Origin: Oligoflexus sp.
GTDB taxonomy: Bacteria; Bdellovibrionota_B; Oligoflexia; Oligoflexales; Oligoflexaceae
DNA: 64,000 nt
Reading direction: 5' to 3'
Assembly: GCF_035712445.1 (NCBI RefSeq)
Contig: NZ_DASTAT010000013.1
Location: forward strand, 1 to 64,000
The position numbers and the translations under genes are program-made. This document shows, piece after piece, positions 15,459-25,327 of the stretch. How positions within the stretch are numbered: the first letter of the stretch is position 1; every line of letters starts with the position of its first letter. The notes beneath the pieces were generated by a model that saw only the letters and a program-made list of their open reading frames with translations, made no database searches and had not been told where the DNA came from.

Positions 15459-17435
15459 TCACTGAGGTTTTTGTGACTTCGCGTAATCGAGGGTCTGTCT
15501 GATCAGCTTCCGATGCCCCGAGCTGGCCACCGTCTTATTCGCAAGATACTCCTTGCAGATTGTAATCAGATCATCCCAACGCCCGACCTCCACATAATAG
15601 CTGAGCAATGTGTTCAGCGCTGCTTCACCCTGCTCAGTTTTGGGAGCGAGCTTCACAAGACCATCGAAGCGGCGCATGGCATCTTCGTAATGACCAAACT
15701 CGAAAAGTGTTTGAGCGGCTGTGTAAAGAGCTGGGATATTCTGTTCATCTTCTGGCCAGTTTTTATAGAAGAAGTCTATCTTCTCGATCAGCGTTGTTTT
15801 GGTCTTGGTGAGAGGCACGGGATTTTTCGCTTTGCCTGGCTCAGGCAGTTTAGGCACTGCCTGCGTCGAGTCCCAGCTGGCCGCAGCCACCACGAGGCTA
15901 TAGGCTGCGTCCCGACGATGCTCACTCTTCGTATCGTTGGCGATTTTGGTCAGAAGCTGGATGGCGCGTTCCATCTCGCCGTTTTGAAAGACGAGCAGGG
16001 CATAGTTGTAGCGCGCTTCATCCTGCGCATCACTGTTGGGATACCAGTCCATGAAAAGATCATAGTAGCTCTTGCTGATCACCATCAGCTTGCTGGCATC
16101 ATAGACGGGCTGGCCTTTGACCGCTTTGGGAGGCGGCTGCGAGCCCATTTTTTCCGCTTCCTGCTGAATCTTCGAGGCGGTCAGGATCAGGTGGTTGGAC
16201 AACTGCTTTTGATAGCTTTCGACCAGAAGCTTGTCCTTCTGCCATTCCTTCATCCAGGGGCTTTCTTCGTCAAAGAGTCCGCGAATTTTTTTGTAGCCTT
16301 CGAGGACCTTATCAAAGCTGCGGGTTTGGATGAAAAGATCAATCTGGCTCATGAGGTCACGAGGATAGTAGCGGCTCTCGACTTCCTGAGGAAGGTATTC
16401 GGCAAAGGCCGATTCGGCGAGCTTGCTGTCACCATCGCGAATCGCATCGACAGCCAGGTAAACGAGATAGGTGTGATAGGCGGGCTTGGGTTTATTCTCT
16501 TCGAAATACTTCTGGACCTCAGCTTTGGGTGTGCGCATTTCGGCAAAGACCCAGGCGAGGTCAACCGCGGCTTCCTCTTTGAGTTTAAAAGCCGGCTTGT
16601 AGGCATCCCAGTCATTCATCAGCTTATGGGTCAGACGCAGGGCCACAGCAGCTTTTTCAAGGCCGGCCATGCGTTTGGCGTTATCTTTTTCGTTCTGGGT
16701 GCGCATGATGTGAACCCAGGCGAGCTTATAGATTGCATAGGGACGGACGGGGGTCAGCTTGTTGTCCATGATGGACTTCAGTAGGCCCTCGGCTTTTTCA
16801 TATTCCTTCAGCTGGAAATAATATTCAGCCAGCGCAAGGTTTACGTGGGGTAGGAAGCTGGAATTGGGGAAACGTTTTTTGAATTGGTCGAGGAAGAGAA
16901 AGAGGTTGGAATTCTGCGTACGCGCGAGCAGGCGGATCAGAAGATACTGATTGCGGTCCTGTTCGAAGGTGTAGTTGTTGACAAGGTTTCGCGCGAATCC
17001 CACGGTTTTAAAGGAGTGGGATTCGATTTCAGACTGCTTCGGGATTTTGCTGCGGGCGGTCACGTCCTGAAGGCGCCAGTCTTTGGATTTGAAGAAAAGA
17101 TCGCGCTCGGCCATCAGGCGTTGATAGGTCGAGATTTTCAGCGAGGTCTCGACCAGCTGTTTGGCCAGAAGGAACCCGCCGCCGGCGCTTTCCTTGGTCA
17201 GGTCGATCTCTTCCAGTTTTTTTAATTCGGCGATCTGTTTGGCTTGCGCTTCCTGCAGATCCTCAAAATCTTCATCGACGTTCACGTCCGAAAGGAAGTC
17301 CTCATGATCTTCATAACGCGGGGCCGCGGCGTAGATATCCTCGGCCCAATGGCGAACGTCGGGACGCATGCGATCCGAACGGATGGAACCATTCAGCAAG
17401 GACGAGGCGATAAGTCCCAGGGCAATCGCTTTCAT
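15459..17435 (-). CDS. Exported TPR/alpha-solenoid protein, unknown function
   Basis: The 658-residue protein starts at ATG 17435 with a signal-like stretch (MKAIALGLIASSLLNG). Most of the length is helical repeats. TPR-like units are visible, for example PHVNLALAEYYFQLKEYEKAEGLL (about 210-235), DEARYNYALLVFQNGEMERAIQLL (about 490-515) and ALYTAAQTLFEFGHYEDAMRRFD (about 590-612). An acidic segment (DHEDFLSDVNVDEDFEDL) precedes a coiled-coil-like QAKQIAELKKLEEIDL. Such proteins scaffold envelope complexes; no specific partner is evident. A terminator follows it. The upstream gap toward glpK holds tandem repeats. Confidence 0.7.
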   Translation of the reverse strand: MKAIALGLIASSLLNGSIRSDRMRPDVRHWAEDIYAAAPRYEDHEDFLSDVNVDEDFEDLQEAQAKQIAELKKLEEIDLTKESAGGGFLLAKQLVETSLKISTYQRLMAERDLFFKSKDWRLQDVTARSKIPKQSEIESHSFKTVGFARNLVNNYTFEQDRNQYLLIRLLARTQNSNLFLFLDQFKKRFPNSSFLPHVNLALAEYYFQLKEYEKAEGLLKSIMDNKLTPVRPYAIYKLAWVHIMRTQNEKDNAKRMAGLEKAAVALRLTHKLMNDWDAYKPAFKLKEEAAVDLAWVFAEMRTPKAEVQKYFEENKPKPAYHTYLVYLAVDAIRDGDSKLAESAFAEYLPQEVESRYYPRDLMSQIDLFIQTRSFDKVLEGYKKIRGLFDEESPWMKEWQKDKLLVESYQKQLSNHLILTASKIQQEAEKMGSQPPPKAVKGQPVYDASKLMVISKSYYDLFMDWYPNSDAQDEARYNYALLVFQNGEMERAIQLLTKIANDTKSEHRRDAAYSLVVAAASWDSTQAVPKLPEPGKAKNPVPLTKTKTTLIEKIDFFYKNWPEDEQNIPALYTAAQTLFEFGHYEDAMRRFDGLVKLAPKTEQGEAALNTLLSYYVEVGRWDDLITICKEYLANKTVASSGHRKLIRQTLDYAKSQKPQ

Positions 17436-17493
17436 ATTCAACCCACGATATAGCAAATGGAGTGTTGGATCACTCCATTATGCCTGATTTCAG

Positions 17494-17610
17494 GTTTAGG
17501 GGCAAAGAGACGCTGGAGCCTCGGGGATCAGGGTTAGGGGCAAAGAGAGGCTGGAGCCTCGGGGATTAGGTGCAAAGCACGCCTGATCCCCAGGAGGCTT
17601 CGGGCAAAGG
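17494..17610. repeat. Short tandem repeat, about 2.7 copies of a 38-base unit
   Basis: The motif TTAGGGGCAAAGAGA starts at 17496 and 17534 (period 38), and a degenerate copy TTAGGTGCAAAGCAC starts at 17566. Each of the first two units also contains GCTGGAGCCTCGGGGAT. A further fragment (GGGCAAAGGACGCTAGG) is near 17602. The array lies between the glpK stop and the start of the TPR-like gene. Confidence 0.85.
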
Positions 17611-17613
17611 ACG

Positions 17614-19140
17614 CTAGGCTTGTGGCTGGGCCCCAACCTCGGCATCACGCGCCCAGCCGGATGCGTGTTTGATCGCCGCTTTCCACATCCCGTAGAGCCG
17701 GCGTCTTTCGCTTTCCTGCATCCGGGGCTCGTAACGTACATCCTTTTGCCAAAGGCCCTTGAGGGCATCCATATGCGGGAAAAATCCGGTGGCGAGGCCG
17801 GCGAAGTATGCGGCGCCCATGGCTGTGGATTCCAGGCAGCGCGGGCGGACCACGGCGGCTGCGAGAAGATCAGCCTGAAACTGCATGAGCTGTGGGTTGG
17901 CCGAGGCTCCACCATCGACACGCAGTTCCTTGAGCGGGATATTCGCATCGGCGCGCATGGCCTCGACCACATCACGGGTCTGATAGGCGATCGCTTCCAA
18001 AGCCGCGCGGGCAATGTGCTCGCGTCCGGTGCCGCGCGTCAGGCCGATGATGGTACCGCGTGCATAGGGATCCCAGTAGGGAGCGCCGAGTCCAGTGAAG
18101 GCCGGGACGAAGTACACGCCGCCGTTGTCCTTCGCTTTCGCGGCCAGGGCTTCGATATCCTTGGAATTGGCAATCAGACCAAGTCCATCACGCAGCCACT
18201 GCACAACCGCGCCGCCGATGAAAACCGAACCTTCCAGAGCATAGGTGGTTTCCTTGCCCAAGCGCCAGGCGACTGTGGTCAGGAGTTTATTCTGCGAGGT
18301 GATGGGTTTGTTCCCAGTGTTGAGGACGAGAAAGCAGCCCGTTCCATAGGTGTTCTTCATCATCCCCGGTTCGATGCAGAGTTGCCCGAAAAGAGCGGCC
18401 TGCTGATCGCCTGCGACGCCGGCTATGGGTGCGGCGTGACCGAAAAGGTCTTTATCCATGTTTCCATATACTTCGCTCGAAGATTTCACTTCGGGCAGCA
18501 TGGACTTTGGAATTTCAAAAAGATCGAGCAGCTCCTGATCCCAGCTTCCATTATGAATGTTATAGAGCATGGTGCGGCTCGCGTTGGTGGCATCGGTCGC
18601 ATGCACCTGACCGCGGGTCAGATTCCAAATCAGCCAGCTGTCGACCGTGCCCGCGGCGAGTTCCCCGCGCTGGGCCTTATCCCGCGCGCCCGGAATTTTT
18701 TCAAGCAGCCAGCGGATTTTCGAGGCTGAAAAATAGGCATCGATGACAAGCCCGGTCTTGCTCTGAATGCGTTCACTCAATCCCTGGGCTTTCAATTGTT
18801 CGCAGTAAGCGGCGGTTCGTCGATCCTGCCAGACGATGGCGTTGGCAATGGGACGGCCGGTCTTGCGATCCCACACGATGGTGGTTTCCCTTTGATTGGT
18901 GATGCCGACGCCGACAAGCCGATCCTGACCGCTCAGTTTTGTGAGAAGGTCCTTCACGACCTTGGCCTGCGAATCCCAGATTTCCTGGGCATCATGCTCG
19001 ACCCAGCCTGGTTCCGGGTAAATCTGACGGAATTCCTGCTGAGCCATGCCGGCCACCTGGCCTTGCTGGTCGATCAAGAGGGCGCGTGAGCTGGTGGTGC
19101 CCTGGTCAAGAGCCAGAAGATAGCTGTTTCCGGTCGCCAT
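17614..19140 (-). CDS. glpK: Glycerol kinase
   Basis: GlpK phosphorylates glycerol with ATP to give sn-glycerol-3-phosphate. The 508-residue protein has the FGGY-kinase signature [16 protein letters not shown] at about 8-23, GITNQRET at about 79-86, the IVWQDRRT segment, [13 protein letters not shown] and the ATP-domain [18 protein letters not shown] near the C-terminus. Length and motifs are those of a complete enzyme. The start at 19140 follows GGGAGG, while the longer frame has no site. No glycerol facilitator or glycerol-3-phosphate dehydrogenase gene is adjacent, so it stands alone. Confidence 0.97.
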   Translation of the reverse strand: MATGNSYLLALDQGTTSSRALLIDQQGQVAGMAQQEFRQIYPEPGWVEHDAQEIWDSQAKVVKDLLTKLSGQDRLVGVGITNQRETTIVWDRKTGRPIANAIVWQDRRTAAYCEQLKAQGLSERIQSKTGLVIDAYFSASKIRWLLEKIPGARDKAQRGELAAGTVDSWLIWNLTRGQVHATDATNASRTMLYNIHNGSWDQELLDLFEIPKSMLPEVKSSSEVYGNMDKDLFGHAAPIAGVAGDQQAALFGQLCIEPGMMKNTYGTGCFLVLNTGNKPITSQNKLLTTVAWRLGKETTYALEGSVFIGGAVVQWLRDGLGLIANSKDIEALAAKAKDNGGVYFVPAFTGLGAPYWDPYARGTIIGLTRGTGREHIARAALEAIAYQTRDVVEAMRADANIPLKELRVDGGASANPQLMQFQADLLAAAVVRPRCLESTAMGAAYFAGLATGFFPHMDALKGLWQKDVRYEPRMQESERRRLYGMWKAAIKHASGWARDAEVGAQPQA

Positions 19141-19210
19141 GAGAGTGCCTCCCGTTGTGTCTTGCCGTTGCTTTGAATTTCTTGTAACGCTTTTTGCGCC
19201 GTCGCGAAAG

Positions 19211-19226
19211 GGCCAAAGCCTTGGCC
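19211..19226. promoter_or_regulatory. Inverted repeat upstream of glpK, possible operator
   Basis: GGCCAAAGCCTTGGCC has perfect 6-base arms and lies about 70 bases upstream of the glpK start in the 182-base gap to the divergent endonuclease V gene. It could be an operator or chance; no family match is claimed. Confidence 0.25.
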
Positions 19227-19322
19227 GCACAGAGAGGCGCCGACTGATTTCCGTTTGGACATGAACATAATCCCCCCAATTGACCTTGCCTGCTGATTTT
19301 TCCTATTCTGTCCGAGGTATTC

Positions 19323-20084
19323 ATGATCGTCTGTGAGGTGGAAATGGACATCAATACTCTGCATCCCTGGGACATCAGCCCGACCGAAGCCATCGCGCTG
19401 CAAAAGGAGCTGGCCTCACGCGTGGTTTTGCAGCCCCTTCCGTCGGCATGCAATTTGATCGCGGCCTGTGACGTCTCGAATGATATTGGGGGAGACACGC
19501 TGTTCGCGGCGATTGTCGTGCTGGATCGCCGGGATTTTTCGGTGATCGAAGAGGTCACTGTGCAGGATAAGGTGGGCTTTCCCTATGTGCCAGGGCTGCT
19601 CTCGTTTCGCGAACTGCCGCTCTTGGTGCAAGGGTTCGCGCAGCTGAAGGTGAAACCCGATCTTGTGATCTGTGATGGTCAGGGGATTGCGCATCCGCGA
19701 AGACTCGGGATTGCCAGTCATCTGGGGCTTTGGCTGAATATTCCGACGATCGGTTCGGCGAAAAATATTCTTTGTGGGAAATATGAAGAGCCTGGAATTG
19801 TGAAGGGATCAATGAGTCCCATCGTGCATCATAAGCAAACCATAGGTTATGCCGTGCGGTCGCGGGATAAGGTGAAGCCGATTTTTATTTCACCCGGGCA
19901 CCTTGCGGATCTGGGGAGTTCGGTCGAAATGGTGATGAGTTTAACAGATAAATACCGCATTCCCGTGCCTATTCGTCATGTGCACAATCTATCGAATGCC
20001 GTGCGTAAGGAAAGTCGACTCGTCACATCGTTTCATGCCCATCCGCTTGCGGGAGCGGATGGGGCATCGACCTCGCTTACTTGA
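19323..20084 (+). CDS. nfi: Endonuclease V (deoxyinosine 3'-endonuclease)
   Basis: Endonuclease V nicks DNA or RNA one phosphodiester 3' of deoxyinosine and helps repair deaminated adenine. The 253-residue protein has the catalytic triad in context: ACDVS (D50), LSFRE (E97) and ICDGQG (D118), plus the strand-separating wedge FPYVPG at about 86-91 and AHPRRLGIASHLG. ATG 19344 also has a GAGG and would give a protein 7 residues shorter, so the exact start is unsettled. It converges on the HAD gene with an 8-base overlap. Confidence 0.93.
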   Translation: MIVCEVEMDINTLHPWDISPTEAIALQKELASRVVLQPLPSACNLIAACDVSNDIGGDTLFAAIVVLDRRDFSVIEEVTVQDKVGFPYVPGLLSFRELPLLVQGFAQLKVKPDLVICDGQGIAHPRRLGIASHLGLWLNIPTIGSAKNILCGKYEEPGIVKGSMSPIVHHKQTIGYAVRSRDKVKPIFISPGHLADLGSSVEMVMSLTDKYRIPVPIRHVHNLSNAVRKESRLVTSFHAHPLAGADGASTSLT

Positions 20085-20790
20085 AACTGAGGAGCACCTC
20101 GACATGATCCAAGGGCTCGGGAGGATTCGGCAAATATAGGGTTTTACGCCAGTACATGGCGGCTTCCGGGAAGCGCTCGGCCATCGCGTGAAGATTCGGC
20201 AGCTCGTTTTCAAAGGCAGCGATCACGCGGCCGAGGGGAGCGATTCTGTCGAGAGCGAGGATCTTGAATTCCAGATCATTGATCGCGGGGTCTTCTTTCA
20301 GGATGAAGTGCACGCGTTCATCATCGGATGGAAATCCGAGCTTGCGCATGGCATCGAAAGTCCCCTGGCCCATGCCGGGAATATCACGGCCGGTCAGATA
20401 CACGGTGGTGGCACCCAGGTCATGGCAGTGATTCACGAATTCAAGGGCACCAGGAAAAGGTTTATCGTCGACAAGGTAGGGGTAGGTGAAGTAGTGCTGA
20501 CGCCAGTACTGAAAGAGCTGCTCACCGAAGAGTTGATTCCGCACGCCTTCCTGGGCCAGAGTATCCAGCACGCGATACTGCACGTTCTCCCAGCTCATCT
20601 TCTCGACGATCTGACATTCAAGAGCGAAGCTTTCACGAACATGAGTCTGCTTGATGAAGTCATGAATCACGCGATGCTTGCGATGGCGGCAGTCGATGAT
20701 GGTGTCGTCGATATCAAAAATAATAACCGGCTTTTCACCCACCGCGAGCGTGTCTTCAATACGACGCTGAAACCGTTCAAATATACTCAT
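20077..20790 (-). CDS. HAD-superfamily phosphatase-like protein
   Basis: The 237-residue protein has HAD motif I as FDIDDT (D26, D28) and motif II as YLTGRD, so it should be a magnesium-dependent hydrolase. The spacing and single Rossmann core fit the class C acid-phosphatase or polynucleotide-phosphatase-like groups. There is no signal peptide, suggesting a cytoplasmic enzyme. Substrate is not evident. ATG 20790 lies within the last codons of the upstream ABC exporter gene, so translation is probably coupled to it. Confidence 0.8.
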   Translation of the reverse strand: MSIFERFQRRIEDTLAVGEKPVIIFDIDDTIIDCRHRKHRVIHDFIKQTHVRESFALECQIVEKMSWENVQYRVLDTLAQEGVRNQLFGEQLFQYWRQHYFTYPYLVDDKPFPGALEFVNHCHDLGATTVYLTGRDIPGMGQGTFDAMRKLGFPSDDERVHFILKEDPAINDLEFKILALDRIAPLGRVIAAFENELPNLHAMAERFPEAAMYWRKTLYLPNPPEPLDHVEVLLSFK

Positions 20791-22558
20791 GTGCAATCTG
20801 CCTTTTCACCAGCTGAGAATAATGCCCCTGCCGCTCCACCAGCTGATCATGGCGCCCCTGCTCCATGATGCGGCCGTCCTGGAATACCAGAATATTGTCA
20901 CAATGCTGGATGGTACTCAACCGATGTGCGATAATAAAACAGGTTCGCCCCTTTAAAACTTCCAAAATGGCCTTTTGAATCAAGGCCTCGCAGGGCTCGT
21001 CAACATTGGCGGTGGCTTCATCCAGAATTAAAATCGCAGGATTGCGCAGGAGCATCCGGGTGAAGGCAATCAGCTGGCGTTCGCCCATGCTGAGATTCGA
21101 ACCACCGTCCTGAAGGATCGTATCCAGGCCTGCGGCCAGCTTATCCATGACCAGGGAAAGGCCGGTGCGACGGCAGGCCTTCAGCACTGTTTCATCATCG
21201 GGCTGGGCCTCTTCAGGTATGGTCACCAGAAGATTTTCCCGCAGGGTTCCCTGGAAAATCACCACATCCTGGGAGACAATGCCGATCTGTTCACGAAGAA
21301 TTGTGCGGTCCCAGGCTTCCAGCGAAACCCCGTCGATGCGGATTTCGCCTTTTTGAATGGGATAAAGCTGGGGAATCAGATGAACGGTGGTGGACTTTCC
21401 AGAGCCGGTCTTGCCGACAAGCCCCACCGAAGTCCCGGCTTTCACCTTGAAATCCACCCCCCTCAGAACAGGCTGATCCTTCAGATATTCCATCCAAACG
21501 TCATGGAATTCCACCGAGCCCTGGACACTGGCTTTATGCCCGCCACTGGGGCCGAGGATTTTGGACTCCTCGGTTTCATCCAGCATTTTACTGACCCGCT
21601 CGGATGAAGCGATCGCGTCCTGAATCAGATGCAGTTCAAAGGAGAGCTGCATAATCGGCCGGAAATAGCGCTCAGCATAGCGAATAAAGGCCACCAGAAG
21701 ACCGATGGAAATCTGCTGATCCAGGGCCATGTGCCCGCCCCACCAGAGGATGATCACGATCGGCATCGAGCAAAGGAAGGCTGCGGCCGGGCGAATGAAA
21801 GTGTTCCAGTTCATCAGGCTGAAGGCGGAGTTGAGCATGTCCTCGGAGCTTTGCTGGAAAACCTTCTGACTCCATTTTTCCAAACCGAAGACTTTGATGA
21901 CAGGAAGTCCATTGATCAATTCCGCGAGCTGGGCGTTGATGGCGGCGGAACGTTTTTTATAGTCGCGCAGCCAGAAACGGACCGGCTTTCTCATGAGAAC
22001 GGTGAAGATGATCGCAGGCAGGCTGGAAAGACAGATGTAAAAGCCTATTTTAAAATCGGTCAGCAGCATGGCGATCAGAACGGAGACGACTGTGATCAAC
22101 GCGGTCAGAACACGGGGAAGGGTGTTACTGAAGAAGGATTCAATGCCTTCCACATCGGCAGTTAAACGGGTGATCGTACGGCCCAGGGGCTGCTGGTCAT
22201 AGTAGGCCATCGGCAGTTGATTGAGTTTACGAAAAAGAGCCTCGCGAATCTGAAAGGCGACCCGGTTGGTGACGTATGCAATACCGACCCGGCCGTGGTA
22301 ATAGATAAAGATGTTGACGCTTTCAATGGCCAGGATGCTGGCGACCGTTCCGAGGAGAAGCGGCCAGGGCTGCTTTTGCAACAGGAGTTCCGCCAGATGC
22401 CCCATGAGCTTGGCGGAGAGCATGAGGAGCCCCGCGGACGCGATCACAAGGCCGATGCAAAAAAAGAGCCGGCCGCGCGTGCCGTGGCTATGCTTGAAGA
22501 GGGCGAGGACCGCAGAGAAATCACCCTGATGATCAATCGGATCGTTATGTGCTTGCAT
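20777..22558 (-). CDS. ABC exporter half-transporter with consensus catalytic glutamate
   Basis: The 593-residue protein has an N-terminal six-helix exporter domain (about 30-330) and a nucleotide-binding domain with Walker A GKTGSGKST, Walker B ILILDEATANVD with catalytic Glu, and H-loop IIAHRLST. The signature is LSMGE rather than LSGGQ. The adjacent exporter shows the reciprocal change, so the two probably form a heterodimer with one degenerate ATP site. Substrate could be lipids or drugs. It starts 3 bases after the partner stops. Confidence 0.9.
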   Translation of the reverse strand: MQAHNDPIDHQGDFSAVLALFKHSHGTRGRLFFCIGLVIASAGLLMLSAKLMGHLAELLLQKQPWPLLLGTVASILAIESVNIFIYYHGRVGIAYVTNRVAFQIREALFRKLNQLPMAYYDQQPLGRTITRLTADVEGIESFFSNTLPRVLTALITVVSVLIAMLLTDFKIGFYICLSSLPAIIFTVLMRKPVRFWLRDYKKRSAAINAQLAELINGLPVIKVFGLEKWSQKVFQQSSEDMLNSAFSLMNWNTFIRPAAAFLCSMPIVIILWWGGHMALDQQISIGLLVAFIRYAERYFRPIMQLSFELHLIQDAIASSERVSKMLDETEESKILGPSGGHKASVQGSVEFHDVWMEYLKDQPVLRGVDFKVKAGTSVGLVGKTGSGKSTTVHLIPQLYPIQKGEIRIDGVSLEAWDRTILREQIGIVSQDVVIFQGTLRENLLVTIPEEAQPDDETVLKACRRTGLSLVMDKLAAGLDTILQDGGSNLSMGERQLIAFTRMLLRNPAILILDEATANVDEPCEALIQKAILEVLKGRTCFIIAHRLSTIQHCDNILVFQDGRIMEQGRHDQLVERQGHYSQLVKRQIAHEYI

Positions 22559-22561
22559 GAG

Positions 22562-24310
22562 TTAAACCTCGACCACAGCATCAAGAGTTTGGGGATTCCG
22601 CAAAGGTTTTTCCGGAACGCGGGCCACCGGCTTTTCCCACTTCAGGTCCAGAAGGCGGCCGTCTTCGAGCCGGAGTATGCGATCGCAGAGCTGCAGCGTG
22701 GAGAGGCGGTGAGCCGTCCAGATCACCGTGTGCCCCGCGAGCCTTGTTTTGAGCTGCGCGAGAATCCTGGCTTCCGTGATGGAATCGACCGCGCTCAGGC
22801 AGTCATCCAGAATTAAAATGGGCGATGGTTTCAGAAGAGCGCGGGCCAGCGACAGACGCTGCTTTTGACCGCCGGAAAGATTGATGCCCCACTCGCCGAT
22901 CCAACAGTCCAGACCGCCTACGAATTTTTGCACGTCATCCCAAAGCTCCACTGTTTTCAAAGCGTCGATCATCGCGGCCTCATCCGCAGTGCCGACAGGC
23001 GAAAGATTATGCCGAATGCTGCCGGCAAAGAGGAAAGGCTTTTGCGGAACCATCGTGATCTGTTTGACGATCCAATCCCGCTGACCCTGTTCGCGATTCA
23101 GGCCATGAATTTGGATCTGGCCTTGGGGATGCTCCAGAAGACCGGCGACGCAATTCACCAGGGTGCTCTTGCCTGATCCGATCGGACCGACCAAACCCAG
23201 TTTTTCACCCTGAGGGATGATGAGATTGATATGGCTTAAAACGTCCTGTTTTTGATCGAACGAATAGGAAAGATCCTGAAGGCGCACAGCCACGCCTGGA
23301 TTATGAAAACGGTGAATCACGGCGTCTGAGGTACTGGGCGTATCGCGTTCCAGGTTATAGATCTCGGTGAGGCGGTGAAAACTCGCGAAACCTGTCTGCC
23401 ATTCGGAGATGACTGATCCAAGTTCAAAGAGCGGTGATTGAAGGAGAAGGACATAAGATTGAAGCGCGATGAAAGCACCGATGCTCACGCGTCCCGCCTG
23501 CACCTCCATGACGCCATAGGTGAAGAGGATGCCGTAAGCGAAAATCGTCGGCAGGGCACCCAGGACGAAGATCTGCCAGCTGGCATGCAGGACTTTGAAT
23601 TGCCGACGGGCATATTCTTTCGCATAGGTTCCGAGTTTTTCCTCCCAAACTCTCTCACTGGCGGTGGCACGCTGCAGCCGCACGGTTTTAACAGCTTGGG
23701 AGATGAGATCAGAAAGAAGGGAAAGCTGCTCCTGGGCCACCTGATGAAAGGTGTATTCACGGCGACTGATTTTGATGATCTGCCGGGGAAGAAAGGGGAT
23801 GATGCAAAGGCAGAGTAAAGCCAGCTTCGCATGGATCATCAGCATGGAAATGACCGACAGCGTAGTGAAAAAAATTAAATCGAAGGTCAGGACTATGGTG
23901 AAGCCGTGAATAAAGCGGGTCTTGTTCCAATCCGCTGTCGCCCGGTTCATCAGATCGCCCAGTGAAAAACGATCGAGCATCGACAGCGGCTGATCCTTCA
24001 GGACTGACCAGAGCCTGGTCTTCATGTCATGACCGGCCAGATGCGTCTGCCTTGCAAGAATCTGTCGCCAGCCCACGCGGCCCAACCAGCCCAGGGTGAG
24101 GGTCGCAATCAATCCAAGGACCAGTTTATCCAAAGTCCCATGGGGATCCGCGGTATTTTTTTCCGTCAGGACTTCAATGGACCATTGAATGAACTTCGGC
24201 AAAAAAACTTCCGACAGACTGGTGATCAGCATGGCCGCGGTTCCGAGGCCATAGGCAAAGCGATGCTTTTTCAAATTTTCGATGAAGAGCCGTGCGGGAC
24301 TATAGCGCAT
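22562..24310 (-). CDS. ABC exporter half-transporter with degenerate Walker B
   Basis: The 582-residue protein begins MRYSPARLFIENLKKHRF and has a six-helix membrane domain followed by an ATPase domain. Walker A is GPIGSGKST and the signature is canonical LSGGQKQRLSLARAL. The Walker B end reads ILILDDCLSAVD, where the catalytic Glu is Asp. This pattern marks the non-catalytic partner in heterodimeric exporters such as TM287/288. ATG 24310 is chosen because the residues before it do not look like exporter sequence; GGAAGG is 12 bases upstream, which is rather far. FabI is encoded 199 bases upstream. Confidence 0.88.
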   Translation of the reverse strand: MRYSPARLFIENLKKHRFAYGLGTAAMLITSLSEVFLPKFIQWSIEVLTEKNTADPHGTLDKLVLGLIATLTLGWLGRVGWRQILARQTHLAGHDMKTRLWSVLKDQPLSMLDRFSLGDLMNRATADWNKTRFIHGFTIVLTFDLIFFTTLSVISMLMIHAKLALLCLCIIPFLPRQIIKISRREYTFHQVAQEQLSLLSDLISQAVKTVRLQRATASERVWEEKLGTYAKEYARRQFKVLHASWQIFVLGALPTIFAYGILFTYGVMEVQAGRVSIGAFIALQSYVLLLQSPLFELGSVISEWQTGFASFHRLTEIYNLERDTPSTSDAVIHRFHNPGVAVRLQDLSYSFDQKQDVLSHINLIIPQGEKLGLVGPIGSGKSTLVNCVAGLLEHPQGQIQIHGLNREQGQRDWIVKQITMVPQKPFLFAGSIRHNLSPVGTADEAAMIDALKTVELWDDVQKFVGGLDCWIGEWGINLSGGQKQRLSLARALLKPSPILILDDCLSAVDSITEARILAQLKTRLAGHTVIWTAHRLSTLQLCDRILRLEDGRLLDLKWEKPVARVPEKPLRNPQTLDAVVEV

Positions 24311-24509
24311 GAATGAACTGAGCCTTCCGACGAAAAGGATATGAAGTTGTTCAGCTGCGTTATTGTCAGCCAGCGGCAGACAATAAAGGAGGGTCGTCGC
24401 GGGTGCCTGTCTTTCACAGGCAACAGCCACGAGAGATTGCAAGCGACACCCAGCGTTCAATACAACCAATATAACCCGCTCGAGGTGTCATTCCAAGTTC
24501 ATGAGTGGA

Positions 24510-25319
24510 TCAGGCGGGATTTGTTTCCGAGTACTGTGCGGTGCCCATAATATGATACCCTGCGTCGACATGAAGGATTTCGCCGGTCGTCATGCGGGCG
24601 TAATCGCTCAAAAGGAAGGCCGTCGCGGCTCCCACGTCATCGGCTGTGATGTTGGCCCGCAGCGGGGACGACTGCTCATAGAGTCCCAGCATTTTTTTGA
24701 AATCACCGACGGCGGATGCAGCCAGTGTTTTCACGGGACCGGCACTGATCGCATTCACGCGCATGCCTTCGAGTCCCAGCTCGGCTGCGCAATAGCGAAC
24801 TGCGGCATCGAGCGCGGCCTTGCAAACGCCCATCAGGTTATAGCCGGGCATCACCTTTTCCCCACCGAAGTAGGTCATGGCCACGATCGAAGCGCCCTTG
24901 TTCAAATAAGGACGCGCCGCGCGGGCGACAGCCAGAAGACTGTAGCAGCTGATGTCCATGGCGGTTGCGAAACCTGAGCGACTCGCCATGTAGGTCGGAC
25001 CTTTCAGGTCTTCCGTCGGCGCATAGGCGATGGAATGGACCAGAAAATCTATCGAGCCCATCTTCTCATGAACCTGAGCGAAGAAGGCTTCAATGTCGGT
25101 ATCCGCGGTGACATCACATGACGCCACAATGGCTGGATCGAGATCCTTGGTGACCTGACGCACGCGCTCTTCGTTGCGTTTGCGTTCCCCGGTGTCGGGC
25201 AGAAAGCTGAACCCGAGCTGGGCCCCTTCCTTATGCAGCGTGCGCGATACGGCCGTTGCAATGGAGCGCTCGTTGGCAATGCCCATCACAATCCCGCGTT
25301 TGCCGGTCAACAGTCCCAT
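24510..25319 (-). CDS. fabI: Enoyl-ACP reductase (NADH), FabI type
   Basis: FabI reduces trans-2-enoyl-ACP in the last step of each fatty-acid elongation cycle and is the triclosan target. The 269-residue protein has the modified Rossmann start KRGIVMGIANERSIA, HSIAYAP at about 95-101, and the catalytic Tyr150/Tyr160/Lys167 set in MTYFGGEKVMPGYNLMGVCK, matching the E. coli Y146/Y156/K163 spacing. VNAISAGPVKTLAAS supplies the substrate loop. GAGG precedes the ATG. It follows the DUF503-like gene by 8 bases, suggesting one operon. Confidence 0.97.
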   Translation of the reverse strand: MGLLTGKRGIVMGIANERSIATAVSRTLHKEGAQLGFSFLPDTGERKRNEERVRQVTKDLDPAIVASCDVTADTDIEAFFAQVHEKMGSIDFLVHSIAYAPTEDLKGPTYMASRSGFATAMDISCYSLLAVARAARPYLNKGASIVAMTYFGGEKVMPGYNLMGVCKAALDAAVRYCAAELGLEGMRVNAISAGPVKTLAASAVGDFKKMLGLYEQSSPLRANITADDVGAATAFLLSDYARMTTGEILHVDAGYHIMGTAQYSETNPA

Positions 25320-25327
25320 GATTCACC

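Noticed and set aside
17620..18729. Long open frame antisense to glpK
   Set aside because: GlpK is certain, the antisense product has no family features and no ribosome site.
24404..24422. TGCCTGT-CTTTC-ACAGGCA hairpin upstream of the exporter pair
   Set aside because: No T-tract on either strand and no repeat copies were noticed; it may be chance.
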